Shown here piece after piece: positions 27,603 through 36,352 of a stretch of DNA of 53,786 nucleotides. Under the pieces are notes generated by a model. The model was not told the origin of the DNA. It worked only from the letters and a program-made list of their open reading frames with translations, and searched no databases. Numbering within the stretch: position 1 is the stretch's first letter; each line of letters starts with the position of its first letter. This stretch comes from Rubrivivax sp. (GTDB lineage Bacteria > Pseudomonadota > Gammaproteobacteria > Burkholderiales > Burkholderiaceae_C): assembly GCA_020852865.1 (NCBI GenBank), contig JADYZZ010000031.1, forward strand, positions 1 through 53,786. Reading direction: 5' to 3'. Both the position numbers and the translations under genes were made by a program.

Positions 27603-28169
27603 ATGGCCATCAGCATGTCCCACCCGCTCGGAGCTTCGCCTGCGCCGGCCAGCGCGGCCCGCCGGGCAAGCGCTTACTGGAACCCCTACCTGGTCGGCGT
27701 CCTGCTCGGCTTGGTCCTGCTCGCCAGCTATGCCGTTGCCGGCCGCGGGCTCGGCGCGACGGCGGCGTTCTCGGCGCTCGACGCGTGGATCGCCGGGCTC
27801 GTTTCGCCCGCGCACGTGCAGGCCAACGCCGTGCACGCGCGCTACTGGAACGACGGCGCGCCGCTCGTGCAGTGGACGCTGTTCCTGCTGGGCGGCGCCC
27901 TGGTCGGCGCCTTCCTGTCGGGCTGGCAGGGCGGCCGGCTGGCGCTGCGCGTCGAACGCGGGCCGCGGATCTCCGATTCGACGCGTCTGGCGCTCGCTTT
28001 CGCCGGCGGCTTCGTCGCCGCGTTCGGCGCGCGCATCGCCAAGGGCTGCACCAGCGGCCAGGCGCTCACGGGCGGCGCCATCCTCAACGTCGGCAGTCTG
28101 GTGTTCATGGCGGCCGTGTTCGCGTCGGCCTACGCGCTGGCGTACTTCGTGCGCAAGGAGTGGTTGTGA
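27603..28169 (+). CDS. YeeE/YedE (DUF395) transporter half, N-terminal-type subunit
   Basis: 188 aa with about four or five transmembrane helices. It carries GARIAKGCTSGQALTGG, the Cys-containing hallmark of YeeE/YedE proteins such as the thiosulfate transporter TsuA. The usual protein is about twice as long; here the second half is the next gene, joined by a TGATG overlap. The two presumably assemble as one transporter for thiosulfate or a related sulfur species in the inner membrane (inference). GGAG precedes the ATG at 27603; an upstream in-frame ATG at 27483 would include the palindrome and looks less likely. Confidence 0.88.
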   Translation: MAISMSHPLGASPAPASAARRASAYWNPYLVGVLLGLVLLASYAVAGRGLGATAAFSALDAWIAGLVSPAHVQANAVHARYWNDGAPLVQWTLFLLGGALVGAFLSGWQGGRLALRVERGPRISDSTRLALAFAGGFVAAFGARIAKGCTSGQALTGGAILNVGSLVFMAAVFASAYALAYFVRKEWL

Positions 28170-28765
28170 TGCTGCCGCTTTCGTCGTCCGTCGCGATGAG
28201 CCTGCCGCTCGAACTGGGCGCAGCGCTGCTGCTCGGCCTGGGCTTCGGCTTCGCCCTCGAGCGCGCCGGCTTCGGCAGCGCACGCAAGCTCACGGCCGTG
28301 TTCTACCTGTGGGACATGGCGGTGGTGAAGGTGATGTTCAGCGCCATCGTCACCGCGCTCGCGGGGCTGTTCGTGCTGTCGGCAGCGGGCCTCATGGACC
28401 TGTCGGAACTGTACGTCGAGCCGACCAACCTGGCCGCGCAGGCGCTGGGAGGTCTCGTCTTCGGTGCCGGCTTCATCGTCGGCGGCTACTGCCCGGGCAC
28501 GTCGATCGCGGCGCTGGCCACCGGGCGCAAGGACGGGCTGGCCTTCGCGCTCGGCATGCTGGCCGGCGTGATGGCCTACGCCGAGTTCACGCCGGGCATC
28601 GAGGCCTGGATCAAGGCCGGAAGCCTGGGTGAGCTGACGCTGCCCACGCTCACCGGCATCGGCATGGGCTGGTGGGTGCTGGTCTTCGTCGCCGTCCTCG
28701 CCGGCGCGGCCTGGGGCATGCGCGGGCTCGAGCGGCGCTTTGCGCACCTGGAGCCTCGGCCATGA
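28169..28765 (+). CDS. YeeE/YedE (DUF395) transporter half, C-terminal-type subunit
   Basis: 198 aa with four or five transmembrane helices. GFGFALERAGFGSARKL and GGYCPGTSIAALATGRKDG are typical of the second half of YeeE/YedE proteins, with the conserved Cys in GGYCPGTS. It begins inside the stop of the first half (TGATG), so the products are made in coupled fashion. It ends 67 bp before the oxidoreductase gene and likely shares its transcript. Confidence 0.88.
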   Translation: MLPLSSSVAMSLPLELGAALLLGLGFGFALERAGFGSARKLTAVFYLWDMAVVKVMFSAIVTALAGLFVLSAAGLMDLSELYVEPTNLAAQALGGLVFGAGFIVGGYCPGTSIAALATGRKDGLAFALGMLAGVMAYAEFTPGIEAWIKAGSLGELTLPTLTGIGMGWWVLVFVAVLAGAAWGMRGLERRFAHLEPRP

Positions 28766-28832
28766 CGACACCCCAGTGCGGCGCGCAGCCGCCCCGGCAG
28801 GGCATGGTGCCCGCAATCCGCAGGAGCAAGAC

Positions 28833-31040
28833 GTGAGCAGCGGCTTTTCGAGACGGCGGTTCATCCAGATCACGGCGGGCACGTTCGGCGCGTCCGGCGC
28901 CGGCGCACTGACCGCACCGGCCTGGTGGCCGTCGGCACAGGCCGCCACCGAGGCGCCGGACGCCGGCGTGCGCACGGTCCCCACCTTCTGCGAGATGTGC
29001 TTCTGGCGCTGCGGCGGCATCGCCTACGTGCGCGACGGCAAGCTGTGGAAGTTCGAGGGCAATCCGCTCGACCCGCAGAGCCGCGGCCGGCTGTGCCCGC
29101 GCGGCACCGGCGCCGTCGGCGCGCACTACGACCCCGACCGGCTGCGCCAGCCGCTCGTGCGTGTGGGCGACCGCGGCAAGGAGGTGTTCAAGCCCGTTTC
29201 CTGGGACGAGGCGCTGGCCTACGTGGCCGAGCGCATGAACAAGATCAAGGCCGAGCACGGGCCGGAGGCGGTGGCGCTGTTCAACCACGGCTTCGGCCAG
29301 CGCTTCTTCCAGCATGTGCTCAGGAGCTGGGGCCTGATCAACTATGCCGGGTCCTCGTACGCGCAGTGCCGCGGCCCGCGCGATGTCGGCTTCGTGCTCA
29401 CCTTCGGCGCCGGCGTCGGCTCGCCCGAGCCGACCGACATCCGCAACACGCAGTGTCTGGTGCTGATCGGCTCGCACCTGGGCGAGAACATGCACAACAC
29501 GCAGGTGCAGGAGTTCGCCGAGGCGGTGGGCCGCGGCGTGCCGGTGATCGTGGTCGACCCGCGTTTCTCGGTGGCCGCGAGCAAGGCCAAGTACTGGCTG
29601 CCGATCAAGCCCGGCACGGATCTCGCGCTGCTGCTGGCCTGGGCCCGGCTGCTGGTCGCCGAGGGCCGCTACGACAAGGCCTTCGTCGCGCAGCACGGTC
29701 ACGGCTTCGACAAGTTCGTGGCCGAGATCGAGCCGTACACGCCGCAATGGGCGGCCGAGCGCACCGGGCTCGCGCCCGAGCTGATCGTCGCGGCCGCGCG
29801 CGAGTTCTCGAGCCACCGCCCGGCGACGATCATCCACCCGGGGCGGCGCGTCAACTGGTACGGCGACGACACGCAGCGCAGCCGTGCCATCGCGTTGCTG
29901 ACGGCGCTGCTGGGCAGCTACGGGCGCCGCGGCGGCCTGTTCATCTCGCGCGGCATGAAGGTCGCGCCCTATCCGCTGCCGCCCTATCCGAAGAGCGACA
30001 AGCCGCGCGCCGACGGCGCCGACGCGGTCGAGTTCCCGTTCGCCGACGAGGGCGTCACGACGAGCATCCGCAAGGCCACGCTCACCGGCAAGCCCTACCC
30101 GATCAAGGGCTGGTTCGTCTACTCGGCCAACCTGATGCAGTCGCTGCCCGACCCGCGCGAGACGATCGAGGCCATCGGCAAGCTCGACTTGCTGGTGGTA
30201 TGCGACACCGTGCGCAGCGAGATCGCCGGCTGGGCCGACGTGGTGCTGCCCGACACGATCTTCCTCGAGCGCCACGACGAACTGCTCACCGGCTTCGGCC
30301 GCGACGGCTGGATGGCCCTGCGCCAGCCCGTGGTGGCGCCGCCGCAGGACCAGAAGCCCGCCTGGTGGATCGCCAAGCAGCTGGCCGAGAAGCTGGGCGT
30401 GGGCGCGTGCATGCCGTTCAAGGACATGGAGGAATACCTGAGCAAGCGCGTCGCCGCCGCCGGCTTCGACTGGAAGCGGCTCGAGCGCGACGGCGTGATC
30501 GTGGCCGAGCACCGGCCGATCACGGTGGAGGAAGGCCTCGAGCTCGAATTCGACACGCCCAGCGGCAAGGTCGAGTTCTGGTCCGACCAGCTCGCCCAGG
30601 CCGGTTTCGACCCGGTGCCCAAGTACACCGCGCATCCCGAGGCGCCGCCGGGCTATTTCCGCCTCGTCACCGGGCGTTCGCCGGTGCACACCTTCAGCCG
30701 CACGCAGAGCAACCCGCTGCTGCACGACCTGGTGCCCGAGAACGAAGTGTGGGTCAACAAGAACACCGCCGACAAGCTGGGCCTGAAACACCGCGACTGG
30801 GTGCAGCTCAAGAACCAGGACGGCGTGGTGAGCAACCGCGTGCGCGTGAAGGCCACGCAACGCATCCGCGAGGACACCGTGTACATGGTCTACGGCTTCG
30901 GCCACGAGGCCCACATGCTCAAGCGCGCCTACCACAAGGGGGCGAGCGCGGCCGGGCTCAACACCCGCTACGCCACCGACCCGCTGATGGGCGGCACGAG
31001 CATCCACGGCAACTTCGTCAGTTTCGTCAAGGAGGCCTGA
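28833..31040 (+). CDS. Tat-exported molybdopterin oxidoreductase, PhsA/PsrA-like catalytic subunit
   Basis: 735 aa. A Tat signal (SRRRFIQITAG) opens the protein. Cys53, 56, 60 and 88 bind a [4Fe-4S] cluster, and Cys179 (SYAQCRGPRDVG) is placed like the Mo-ligating Cys of polysulfide reductase. The size and export signal fit PsrA/PhsA/SreA enzymes acting on polysulfide, thiosulfate or sulfur, not SoeA, which is longer and cytoplasmic. The start is GTG 28833, with AGGAG six bases before it; the alternative ATG at 28740 lacks one. The Fe-S and membrane subunit genes follow directly. Whether it reduces or oxidises sulfur compounds in vivo is not readable. Confidence 0.9.
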   Translation: MSSGFSRRRFIQITAGTFGASGAGALTAPAWWPSAQAATEAPDAGVRTVPTFCEMCFWRCGGIAYVRDGKLWKFEGNPLDPQSRGRLCPRGTGAVGAHYDPDRLRQPLVRVGDRGKEVFKPVSWDEALAYVAERMNKIKAEHGPEAVALFNHGFGQRFFQHVLRSWGLINYAGSSYAQCRGPRDVGFVLTFGAGVGSPEPTDIRNTQCLVLIGSHLGENMHNTQVQEFAEAVGRGVPVIVVDPRFSVAASKAKYWLPIKPGTDLALLLAWARLLVAEGRYDKAFVAQHGHGFDKFVAEIEPYTPQWAAERTGLAPELIVAAAREFSSHRPATIIHPGRRVNWYGDDTQRSRAIALLTALLGSYGRRGGLFISRGMKVAPYPLPPYPKSDKPRADGADAVEFPFADEGVTTSIRKATLTGKPYPIKGWFVYSANLMQSLPDPRETIEAIGKLDLLVVCDTVRSEIAGWADVVLPDTIFLERHDELLTGFGRDGWMALRQPVVAPPQDQKPAWWIAKQLAEKLGVGACMPFKDMEEYLSKRVAAAGFDWKRLERDGVIVAEHRPITVEEGLELEFDTPSGKVEFWSDQLAQAGFDPVPKYTAHPEAPPGYFRLVTGRSPVHTFSRTQSNPLLHDLVPENEVWVNKNTADKLGLKHRDWVQLKNQDGVVSNRVRVKATQRIREDTVYMVYGFGHEAHMLKRAYHKGASAAGLNTRYATDPLMGGTSIHGNFVSFVKEA

Positions 31041-31041
31041 G

Positions 31042-31581
31042 ATGGCGCGCTACGGCATGGTGATCGACACCCGCCGCTGCGTCGGCTGCATGGACTGCGT
31101 GGTGGCCTGCCAGACGGAGAACGACGTTCCGCTCGGGCATTGCCGCGACTGGATCAAGACCGAGCTGCGCGGCGAGTTCCCCGCGCTCACGATGGAGATC
31201 CGCTCCGAGCGCTGCAACCACTGCGACGCGCCGCCCTGCGTGAGTTGCTGCCCGACCGGCGCCAGCCACGTCGAGCCGCTCGGCCGCACGGTGCAGGTGA
31301 CGGCGTCCAAGTGCATCGGCTGCAAGGCCTGCATGGCGGCCTGTCCCTACGACGCGCGCTACGTCCACCCCGACGGCTACGTCGACAAGTGCAGCTTCTG
31401 CCTGCACCGGGTGAAGGAGGGCAAGGATCCGGCCTGCGTCTCGGTGTGCCCGACGCACTGCATGCATTTCGGCGACCTCGACGACCCGAAGAGCACGGTC
31501 GCCGTGCTGCTGCGCACGCGTGCGCACCGCGTGCTGCTGCCCGAAGCGGGCACCAGGCCGCGCGTGTTCTACCTGAGCTGA
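31042..31581 (+). CDS. Four-cluster ferredoxin subunit of the molybdopterin enzyme
   Basis: 179 aa. Four groups of cysteines (CVGCMDCVVAC, CNHCDAPPCVSCCP, CIGCKACMAACP and CSFCLHRV with CVSVCP) give four [4Fe-4S] clusters, the PhsB/PsrB/DmsB pattern. It carries electrons between the catalytic and membrane subunits at the periplasmic face; such subunits are co-exported with the Tat partner. It starts one base after the catalytic subunit stop, with AAGGAGG inside the end of that gene. Confidence 0.94.
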   Translation: MARYGMVIDTRRCVGCMDCVVACQTENDVPLGHCRDWIKTELRGEFPALTMEIRSERCNHCDAPPCVSCCPTGASHVEPLGRTVQVTASKCIGCKACMAACPYDARYVHPDGYVDKCSFCLHRVKEGKDPACVSVCPTHCMHFGDLDDPKSTVAVLLRTRAHRVLLPEAGTRPRVFYLS

Positions 31582-31601
31582 CAGCCTATCGAGCCATCGC
31601 C

Positions 31602-32645
31602 ATGATCGAGCTGAGCACCACCCGCCACAACCCCTTCGTCGACCCGCAGTTGCACGTCTGGGGCTGGGAGATCCCGGTCTACCTGTTCTTCGGCGGCCTC
31701 GTCGCCGGCATGATGGTCCTCGGCGGCCTGGCGCTGCGGCGCATGGCGCGCGGCGACGACCCGCGCGGCTTCTTCTCGCTGCAAGCGCCGCTGCTCGGCT
31801 TCGTGCTCATCAACCTGGGCATGGGCGCGCTGCTGCTCGACCTCACGCACAAGCTCTACGTCTGGCGCGTGTTCATGACCTTCCAGCCGGCCTCGCCGAT
31901 GTCCTGGGGCTCGTGGGTGCTGATCCTCGTGTACGCGGCGCTGCTGCTGTCGGCGCTGGTGCGGCTGCCCGAGGCCTGGCCCTGGCTGGGCGCGCGCGTG
32001 CCGCTGCTGAGGCGCGCCTCCGAGACGCTGCTGGCACGGCCGGGCCTGCAGCAGGCCATCGCCTGGGCCAACATCGCGCTCGGCACCGGCCTGGGCATCT
32101 ACACCGGCATCCTGCTCAACACCATGGTGGCGCGGCCGCTGTGGAACAGCGCCATCCTCGGCCCGTTGTTCCTGGTCTCGGGGCTGTCGACCGGCGCCGC
32201 GATGCTGCACCTGGCCAGCGTGCTGCGCGGGCAGCGGCCGGCGGGGCCCGGTCTGATCGGCGGCGCCTGGTCGGCGATCGTGCAGCCGGTCGGCGCGGCG
32301 TGGCCCGAGAAGTCCAGGGCCGACGAGCTCTTGCGCGTCGACCAGATCTTCCTCGTCACCGAGCTCGTGCTGATCGCGCTGCTGCTCGTCAACCTGAACA
32401 CGTCCAGCGCGTCGCATGCGGCTGCCGTCGGGCTGCTCATGAGCGGCACCTATGCCTGGCTGTTCTGGGGCCTGGTCGTCGCGCTCGGTCTCGTGCTGCC
32501 GCTGGCGCTGCAGGCGATGGAGCTCTCGGGCCGCATCGCGCACACGGTGCTGCCGGCCCTGCTCGTGCTGGTCGGCGGCTACGTGCTGCGCTGGGTGATG
32601 GTGAACGCCGGTCAGGCCAGCCATATCGTCGGCGCGGCGTTCTGA
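31602..32645 (+). CDS. NrfD/PsrC family membrane subunit
   Basis: 347 aa with about nine or ten hydrophobic segments. The N-terminal WGWEIPVYLFFGGLVAGMM and LTHKLYVWRVFMTFQPASPMSW are NrfD/PsrC signatures. It lacks haem-binding motifs and would exchange electrons with the quinone pool, anchoring the oxidoreductase in the inner membrane. It is the last gene of the sulfur module; a C-run hairpin follows before the convergent malQ. Confidence 0.92.
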   Translation: MIELSTTRHNPFVDPQLHVWGWEIPVYLFFGGLVAGMMVLGGLALRRMARGDDPRGFFSLQAPLLGFVLINLGMGALLLDLTHKLYVWRVFMTFQPASPMSWGSWVLILVYAALLLSALVRLPEAWPWLGARVPLLRRASETLLARPGLQQAIAWANIALGTGLGIYTGILLNTMVARPLWNSAILGPLFLVSGLSTGAAMLHLASVLRGQRPAGPGLIGGAWSAIVQPVGAAWPEKSRADELLRVDQIFLVTELVLIALLLVNLNTSSASHAAAVGLLMSGTYAWLFWGLVVALGLVLPLALQAMELSGRIAHTVLPALLVLVGGYVLRWVMVNAGQASHIVGAAF

Positions 32646-32659
32646 GCTGCGGCGCGCGC

Positions 32660-32690
32660 TGCGCCCCCCCCCCCGGGGGCGGGGGCAGGT
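32660..32690. terminator. C-run/G-run hairpin between nrfD-type gene and malQ
   Basis: A run of 11 C's (32664-32674) is followed by GGGGGCGGGGGC, which can fold back on it. It lies in the 72-bp convergent gap. No U-tract is present, so the terminator role is tentative. Confidence 0.35.
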
Positions 32691-32717
32691 GTGTCGGGGC
32701 GCGCGCAGCCCGCGCCG

Positions 32718-34214
32718 CTACGCACCGAGGCGGCTGTACAGGCGCGCGAACTCGTGCAGCTCCTGCCCGTGCCAGGGCTGCACCTGGCTCCACTCGAAGC
32801 GCCAGCTCCACCAGCCGTTGCTGCGGCCCGGGTGGTTCATGCGGCATTCGGTGGGCAGCTCGAGCACGTCCTGCATCGGCAGCACGCAGGTATCGGCGAC
32901 GCTCGCCATCGCGGTGCGGATCAGCGTCCACGGCAGGTCGCGACCGTCGGTGGCGAGGTAGGCGCGCGCGAAGGACTTCTCGGCGTCGCTCGCCTGCGCC
33001 CACCAGCCGGCCGCGGTGTCGTTGTCGTGGGTGCCGGTGTAGACCACCGTATCGGGCTCGTACTGGTGCGGCAGGTAGCGGTTGGCCGGGTCGCCGCCGA
33101 AGGCGAACTGCAGCACGCGCATGCCGGGGAAGCCGAACTTGCGGCGCAGCGCGTCGACGTCGGGCGTGATGACGCCGAGGTCCTCGGCAACGATGGGCAT
33201 CGGTCCGAGCGCCTCGGCGACCGCCTCGAACAGCGCCTCGCCCGGGCCGGGCTGCCAGCGCCCCTGCACGGCCGTGGGCTCGCCGGCCGGGATCTCCCAG
33301 TAGCCGGCGAAGCCGCGGAAATGGTCGATGCGCAGGATGTCGACGAGCTCGAAGGCGCGACGCACGCGCCGCACCCACCAGGCATAGCCGTCGCGCGCGT
33401 GCGCGCTCCAGCGGTACAGCGGATTGCCCCAGCGCTGGCCGGTGGCGCTGAAGTAGTCGGGCGGCACGCCGGCCACCACCGTGGGCCGGCCTGTCGCGTC
33501 GAGCTCGAAGAGCTGCGGCGCGGCCCAGACCTCGGCGCTGAGGGCGGCGAGGAAGATCGGCGCGTCGCCGAAGATCTGCACGCCCCTGCCGTTGGCGTAG
33601 GCCTTGAGCGCCGCCCACTGGCGCAAGAAGCGCCATTGGCAGAACGCCCAGAACGCGATGCGCTCGGCCAGCGCGCTGCGTGCGGCGGCCAGCGCCGCAG
33701 GCTCGCGGCGCGCGAGCGGGGCCTCCCACAGCCACCAGTCCTGCCAGGCATGGTGCTCGCACAGCGCCATGAACAGCGTGTAGTCGTCGAGCCAGTCGGC
33801 CTGCTCGAGCCGGAAACGCTCGAAGTCGGCGCGCTGCTCGGCGCTGCCCTGCTCGGCGAAGCGCCGGGCGGCGCGCGCCAGGCGTTCCATGCGGTACGGA
33901 TGCACCGCGGCGAAGTCCACGTGCGCGGACTGCAGTGCGGGCGTCGGCTCGAGCTCGGCCGCGTCGAGCCAGCCTTGCTGCCGCAGCTCGTCCAGGTCGA
34001 CGAGCAGCGGATTGCCGGCGAAGGCCGAGTTGCTCATGTAGGGCGAGTTGCCCGGCCCGATGCCGGTGAGCGGCAGCACCTGCCACAGCTTCTGGCCGGC
34101 CGACACCAGCCAGTCGACGAAGTGGCGCGCCGCGGCGCCGAAGTCGCCGCTGCCGTGCGGCCCCGGCAGTGAGGTGGGATGCAGCAGCACGCCGCTGGCG
34201 CGCGGCAGTCTCAT
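32718..34214 (-). CDS. malQ: 4-alpha-glucanotransferase (amylomaltase)
   Basis: 498 aa, the DPE1-type length. The GH77 catalytic residues are present: nucleophile Asp in DILRIDHFRGFAGYW, acid/base Glu in PIVAEDLGVI and the third Asp in YTGTHDNDTAAGW. The N-terminal GVLLHPTSLPGPHG is the usual start. It disproportionates malto-oligosaccharides released by debranching. The ATG at 34214 overlaps the glgX stop by 4 bp, so it is the last gene of glgP-glgB-glgX-malQ. Confidence 0.96.
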   Translation of the reverse strand: MRLPRASGVLLHPTSLPGPHGSGDFGAAARHFVDWLVSAGQKLWQVLPLTGIGPGNSPYMSNSAFAGNPLLVDLDELRQQGWLDAAELEPTPALQSAHVDFAAVHPYRMERLARAARRFAEQGSAEQRADFERFRLEQADWLDDYTLFMALCEHHAWQDWWLWEAPLARREPAALAAARSALAERIAFWAFCQWRFLRQWAALKAYANGRGVQIFGDAPIFLAALSAEVWAAPQLFELDATGRPTVVAGVPPDYFSATGQRWGNPLYRWSAHARDGYAWWVRRVRRAFELVDILRIDHFRGFAGYWEIPAGEPTAVQGRWQPGPGEALFEAVAEALGPMPIVAEDLGVITPDVDALRRKFGFPGMRVLQFAFGGDPANRYLPHQYEPDTVVYTGTHDNDTAAGWWAQASDAEKSFARAYLATDGRDLPWTLIRTAMASVADTCVLPMQDVLELPTECRMNHPGRSNGWWSWRFEWSQVQPWHGQELHEFARLYSRLGA

Positions 34215-36352
34215 GGCTCGTCCTCCGCGGTGAAAGCCGCAGCGTCGCGCAGCAGCATGAGGCTGCGCGCGGCGACGGTGCAGCTTGCCGCGCCCTGACG
34301 GCGCCAGCCGCTGCGGCCGTCGGCAGCGCGGGTGTCGAGCTCGGCCAGCCAGTCGCCGGGCGGCAGCAGGAACTCGAGATCCATGTCGCGCCCGTTCACC
34401 AGCAGCAGCAGCGGCGCACCGCCGCCGCCCGGCGCGCCGATGAGTGCGCCCAGCGCGCGCGAGCTGCGGTTCTGCCATTCCTGCACCGTGAGCGGCTTGC
34501 CGGTGCGGCGCAGCCAGGCCAGGTCGGCCAGACCGCGCGCGTCGGGCATGCCGCTGTACCACTGCGCGCCGAGCGGCAGCAGGCGCCGGCGCAGCGCGAG
34601 CACATGCGCCGTGAACTCGAGCAGCGCCGCGTCGGCGTGGTCCCAGTCGAGCCAGGTGATCTCGTTGTCCTGGCAATAGGGGTTGTTGTTGCCGCGCTGG
34701 CTGTGGCCGATCTCGTCGCCGGCGGCCAGCATCGGCGTGCCCTGGGCGAGCAGCAGCGTGGCCAGCAGCGCGCGCACGAGGCGCGCGCGCCGCGCCAGCA
34801 CTTCGGGTTGCGTGGTCGGGCCTTCCCAGCCGCAGTTCCAGCTTAGGTTGCGCGTGTGGCCGTCGCGGTTGTCCTCGCCGTTGGCCTCGTTGCGGCGCAG
34901 GTCGTAGCTCACGAGATCGGCGAGGTCGAAGCCGTCGTGCGCGACGACGTAGTTCACCGATTCGAGCGGCGTGCGTGCGCGCGCCTGCAGCAGGTCCGAC
35001 GAACCCGCCAGGCGCAGCGCGAACTCGCCGCGCGTGCAGTCGCCGCCGAGCCAGAACGCGCGCACGGTATCGCGGAAGCGGTCGTTCCATTCCAGCCAGC
35101 CGTTCGGGAACTGGCCGAGCTGGTAGCCGTCCGGACCCAGGTCCCAGGGTTCGGCGACGAGCTTGATGCCCTGCAGCGCCGGATCCTGCGCCACGGCCTT
35201 GAAGAACGCGGCGTGGCGTTCGAAGTGCAGGTGGTCGCGGCCGAGCGCGGCAGCGAGGTCGAAGCGGAAACCGTCGACGCCCATCTGCTGCACCCACCAA
35301 CGCAGGCTGTCGAGCACGAACTGCAGCACGCGCGGGCGGCCGATGTCGAGCGTGTTGCCGCAGCCGCTCCAGTTCACGTAGCCCGAGCGCTCGCCCTCGG
35401 GCAGGCGGTACCAGCCGGTGTTGTCCAGCCCGCGCCAGGCGAGCGTCGGTCCGCGCGCGTCGCCTTCGGCCGTGTGGTTGAACACGACGTCGACGAGGAC
35501 CTCGATGCCCGCCGCGTGCAGCCGCTGCACCATGGCGCGGAACTCGCGGCGCGGCTCACGCGTGGCCGCGTAGCGCGGCTCGGGGCAGAAGAAGCCGAGC
35601 GTGTTGTAGCCCCAGTGGTTGACCAGGCCGCGCGCGACCAGCGGCGCCTCGTCGAGCTTGTAGTGCACCGGCAGCAGGCTCAGCGCGGTGACGCCCAGGC
35701 GCCGGAAATGGGCGATGGCCGCGTCGCTGGCCAGCCCGGCATAGGTGCCGCGCTCGGCCTCGGGTACGCCGGGCAGCCGCTTGCCGAAGGCGCGCACATG
35801 CAGTTCGTAGAGCACGGTCTGCGCCAAGGGGCGCGCCGGCCGTTGCCAGGCCGGCGGTGCGCCGTCGTCGACGACGCGCGCCTTGTGCGCCTGGCTGGCG
35901 TTGTCGCGCCGGTCCATCTGCGTTGCATCTGCGGCGCTCGCGCCGCAATGCGGTGCGCTCCAGTCGAAGCCGCCTGCCGGCGGCACGATCTCGCGCGCCC
36001 AGGGATCGAGCAGCAGCTTGTAGGGATTGAAGCGCTGGCCCTCGTCGGGCCGCCAGGGCCCGTAGGCGCGCAGGCCGTAGACGAGCCCGACCGCAGCCCC
36101 GGGCAGGCGCGCGTGCCAGACGTCGCCGCTGCGCCCCGGCATGGCGCCGCGCGCGAGTTCCGTGCGGCCCTCGGCGTCGAACAGGCACAGCTCGATGCGC
36201 GTGGCGTGCTCGGAGCAGACCGCGAAGTTGACGCCGTCGCCGTCGACCGCGGCGCCCAGCGGCCAGGGGCGCCCGATCTCGAGCCGCCGCAGTGCCGGCG
36301 CCGCCGCGGCGCGCGCGGCGGCTTCGCGCAGCGGCTGCCTCAGGGCGTCCAT
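34211..36352 (-). CDS. glgX: Glycogen debranching enzyme
   Basis: 713 aa. An N-terminal CBM48 domain (residues ~28-130) precedes the GH13 barrel. The catalytic residues are Asp in [11 protein letters not shown], Glu in [10 protein letters not shown] and Asp in [24 protein letters not shown] is the first conserved GH13 region. It removes alpha-1,6 branches from phosphorylase-limit dextrin. The start overlaps the end of glgB by 13 bp and the stop overlaps malQ by 4 bp, so all are coupled. Confidence 0.96.
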   Translation of the reverse strand: MDALRQPLREAAARAAAAPALRRLEIGRPWPLGAAVDGDGVNFAVCSEHATRIELCLFDAEGRTELARGAMPGRSGDVWHARLPGAAVGLVYGLRAYGPWRPDEGQRFNPYKLLLDPWAREIVPPAGGFDWSAPHCGASAADATQMDRRDNASQAHKARVVDDGAPPAWQRPARPLAQTVLYELHVRAFGKRLPGVPEAERGTYAGLASDAAIAHFRRLGVTALSLLPVHYKLDEAPLVARGLVNHWGYNTLGFFCPEPRYAATREPRREFRAMVQRLHAAGIEVLVDVVFNHTAEGDARGPTLAWRGLDNTGWYRLPEGERSGYVNWSGCGNTLDIGRPRVLQFVLDSLRWWVQQMGVDGFRFDLAAALGRDHLHFERHAAFFKAVAQDPALQGIKLVAEPWDLGPDGYQLGQFPNGWLEWNDRFRDTVRAFWLGGDCTRGEFALRLAGSSDLLQARARTPLESVNYVVAHDGFDLADLVSYDLRRNEANGEDNRDGHTRNLSWNCGWEGPTTQPEVLARRARLVRALLATLLLAQGTPMLAAGDEIGHSQRGNNNPYCQDNEITWLDWDHADAALLEFTAHVLALRRRLLPLGAQWYSGMPDARGLADLAWLRRTGKPLTVQEWQNRSSRALGALIGAPGGGGAPLLLLVNGRDMDLEFLLPPGDWLAELDTRAADGRSGWRRQGAASCTVAARSLMLLRDAAAFTAEDEP

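Noticed and set aside
28169..28765. YeeE halves as one frameshifted gene
   Set aside because: The two parts join by a clean TGATG stop/start and each holds its own conserved motif, so a natural split is simpler than an error, though a sequencing slip cannot be excluded.
28833..31040. SoeA (cytoplasmic sulfite dehydrogenase) assignment
   Set aside because: Protein is shorter than SoeA and has a Tat signal, as in PsrA/PhsA.
36340..36352. glgB/glgX overlap as a frameshift fusion
   Set aside because: Both proteins have full-length, complete domains; overlap is ordinary coupling.
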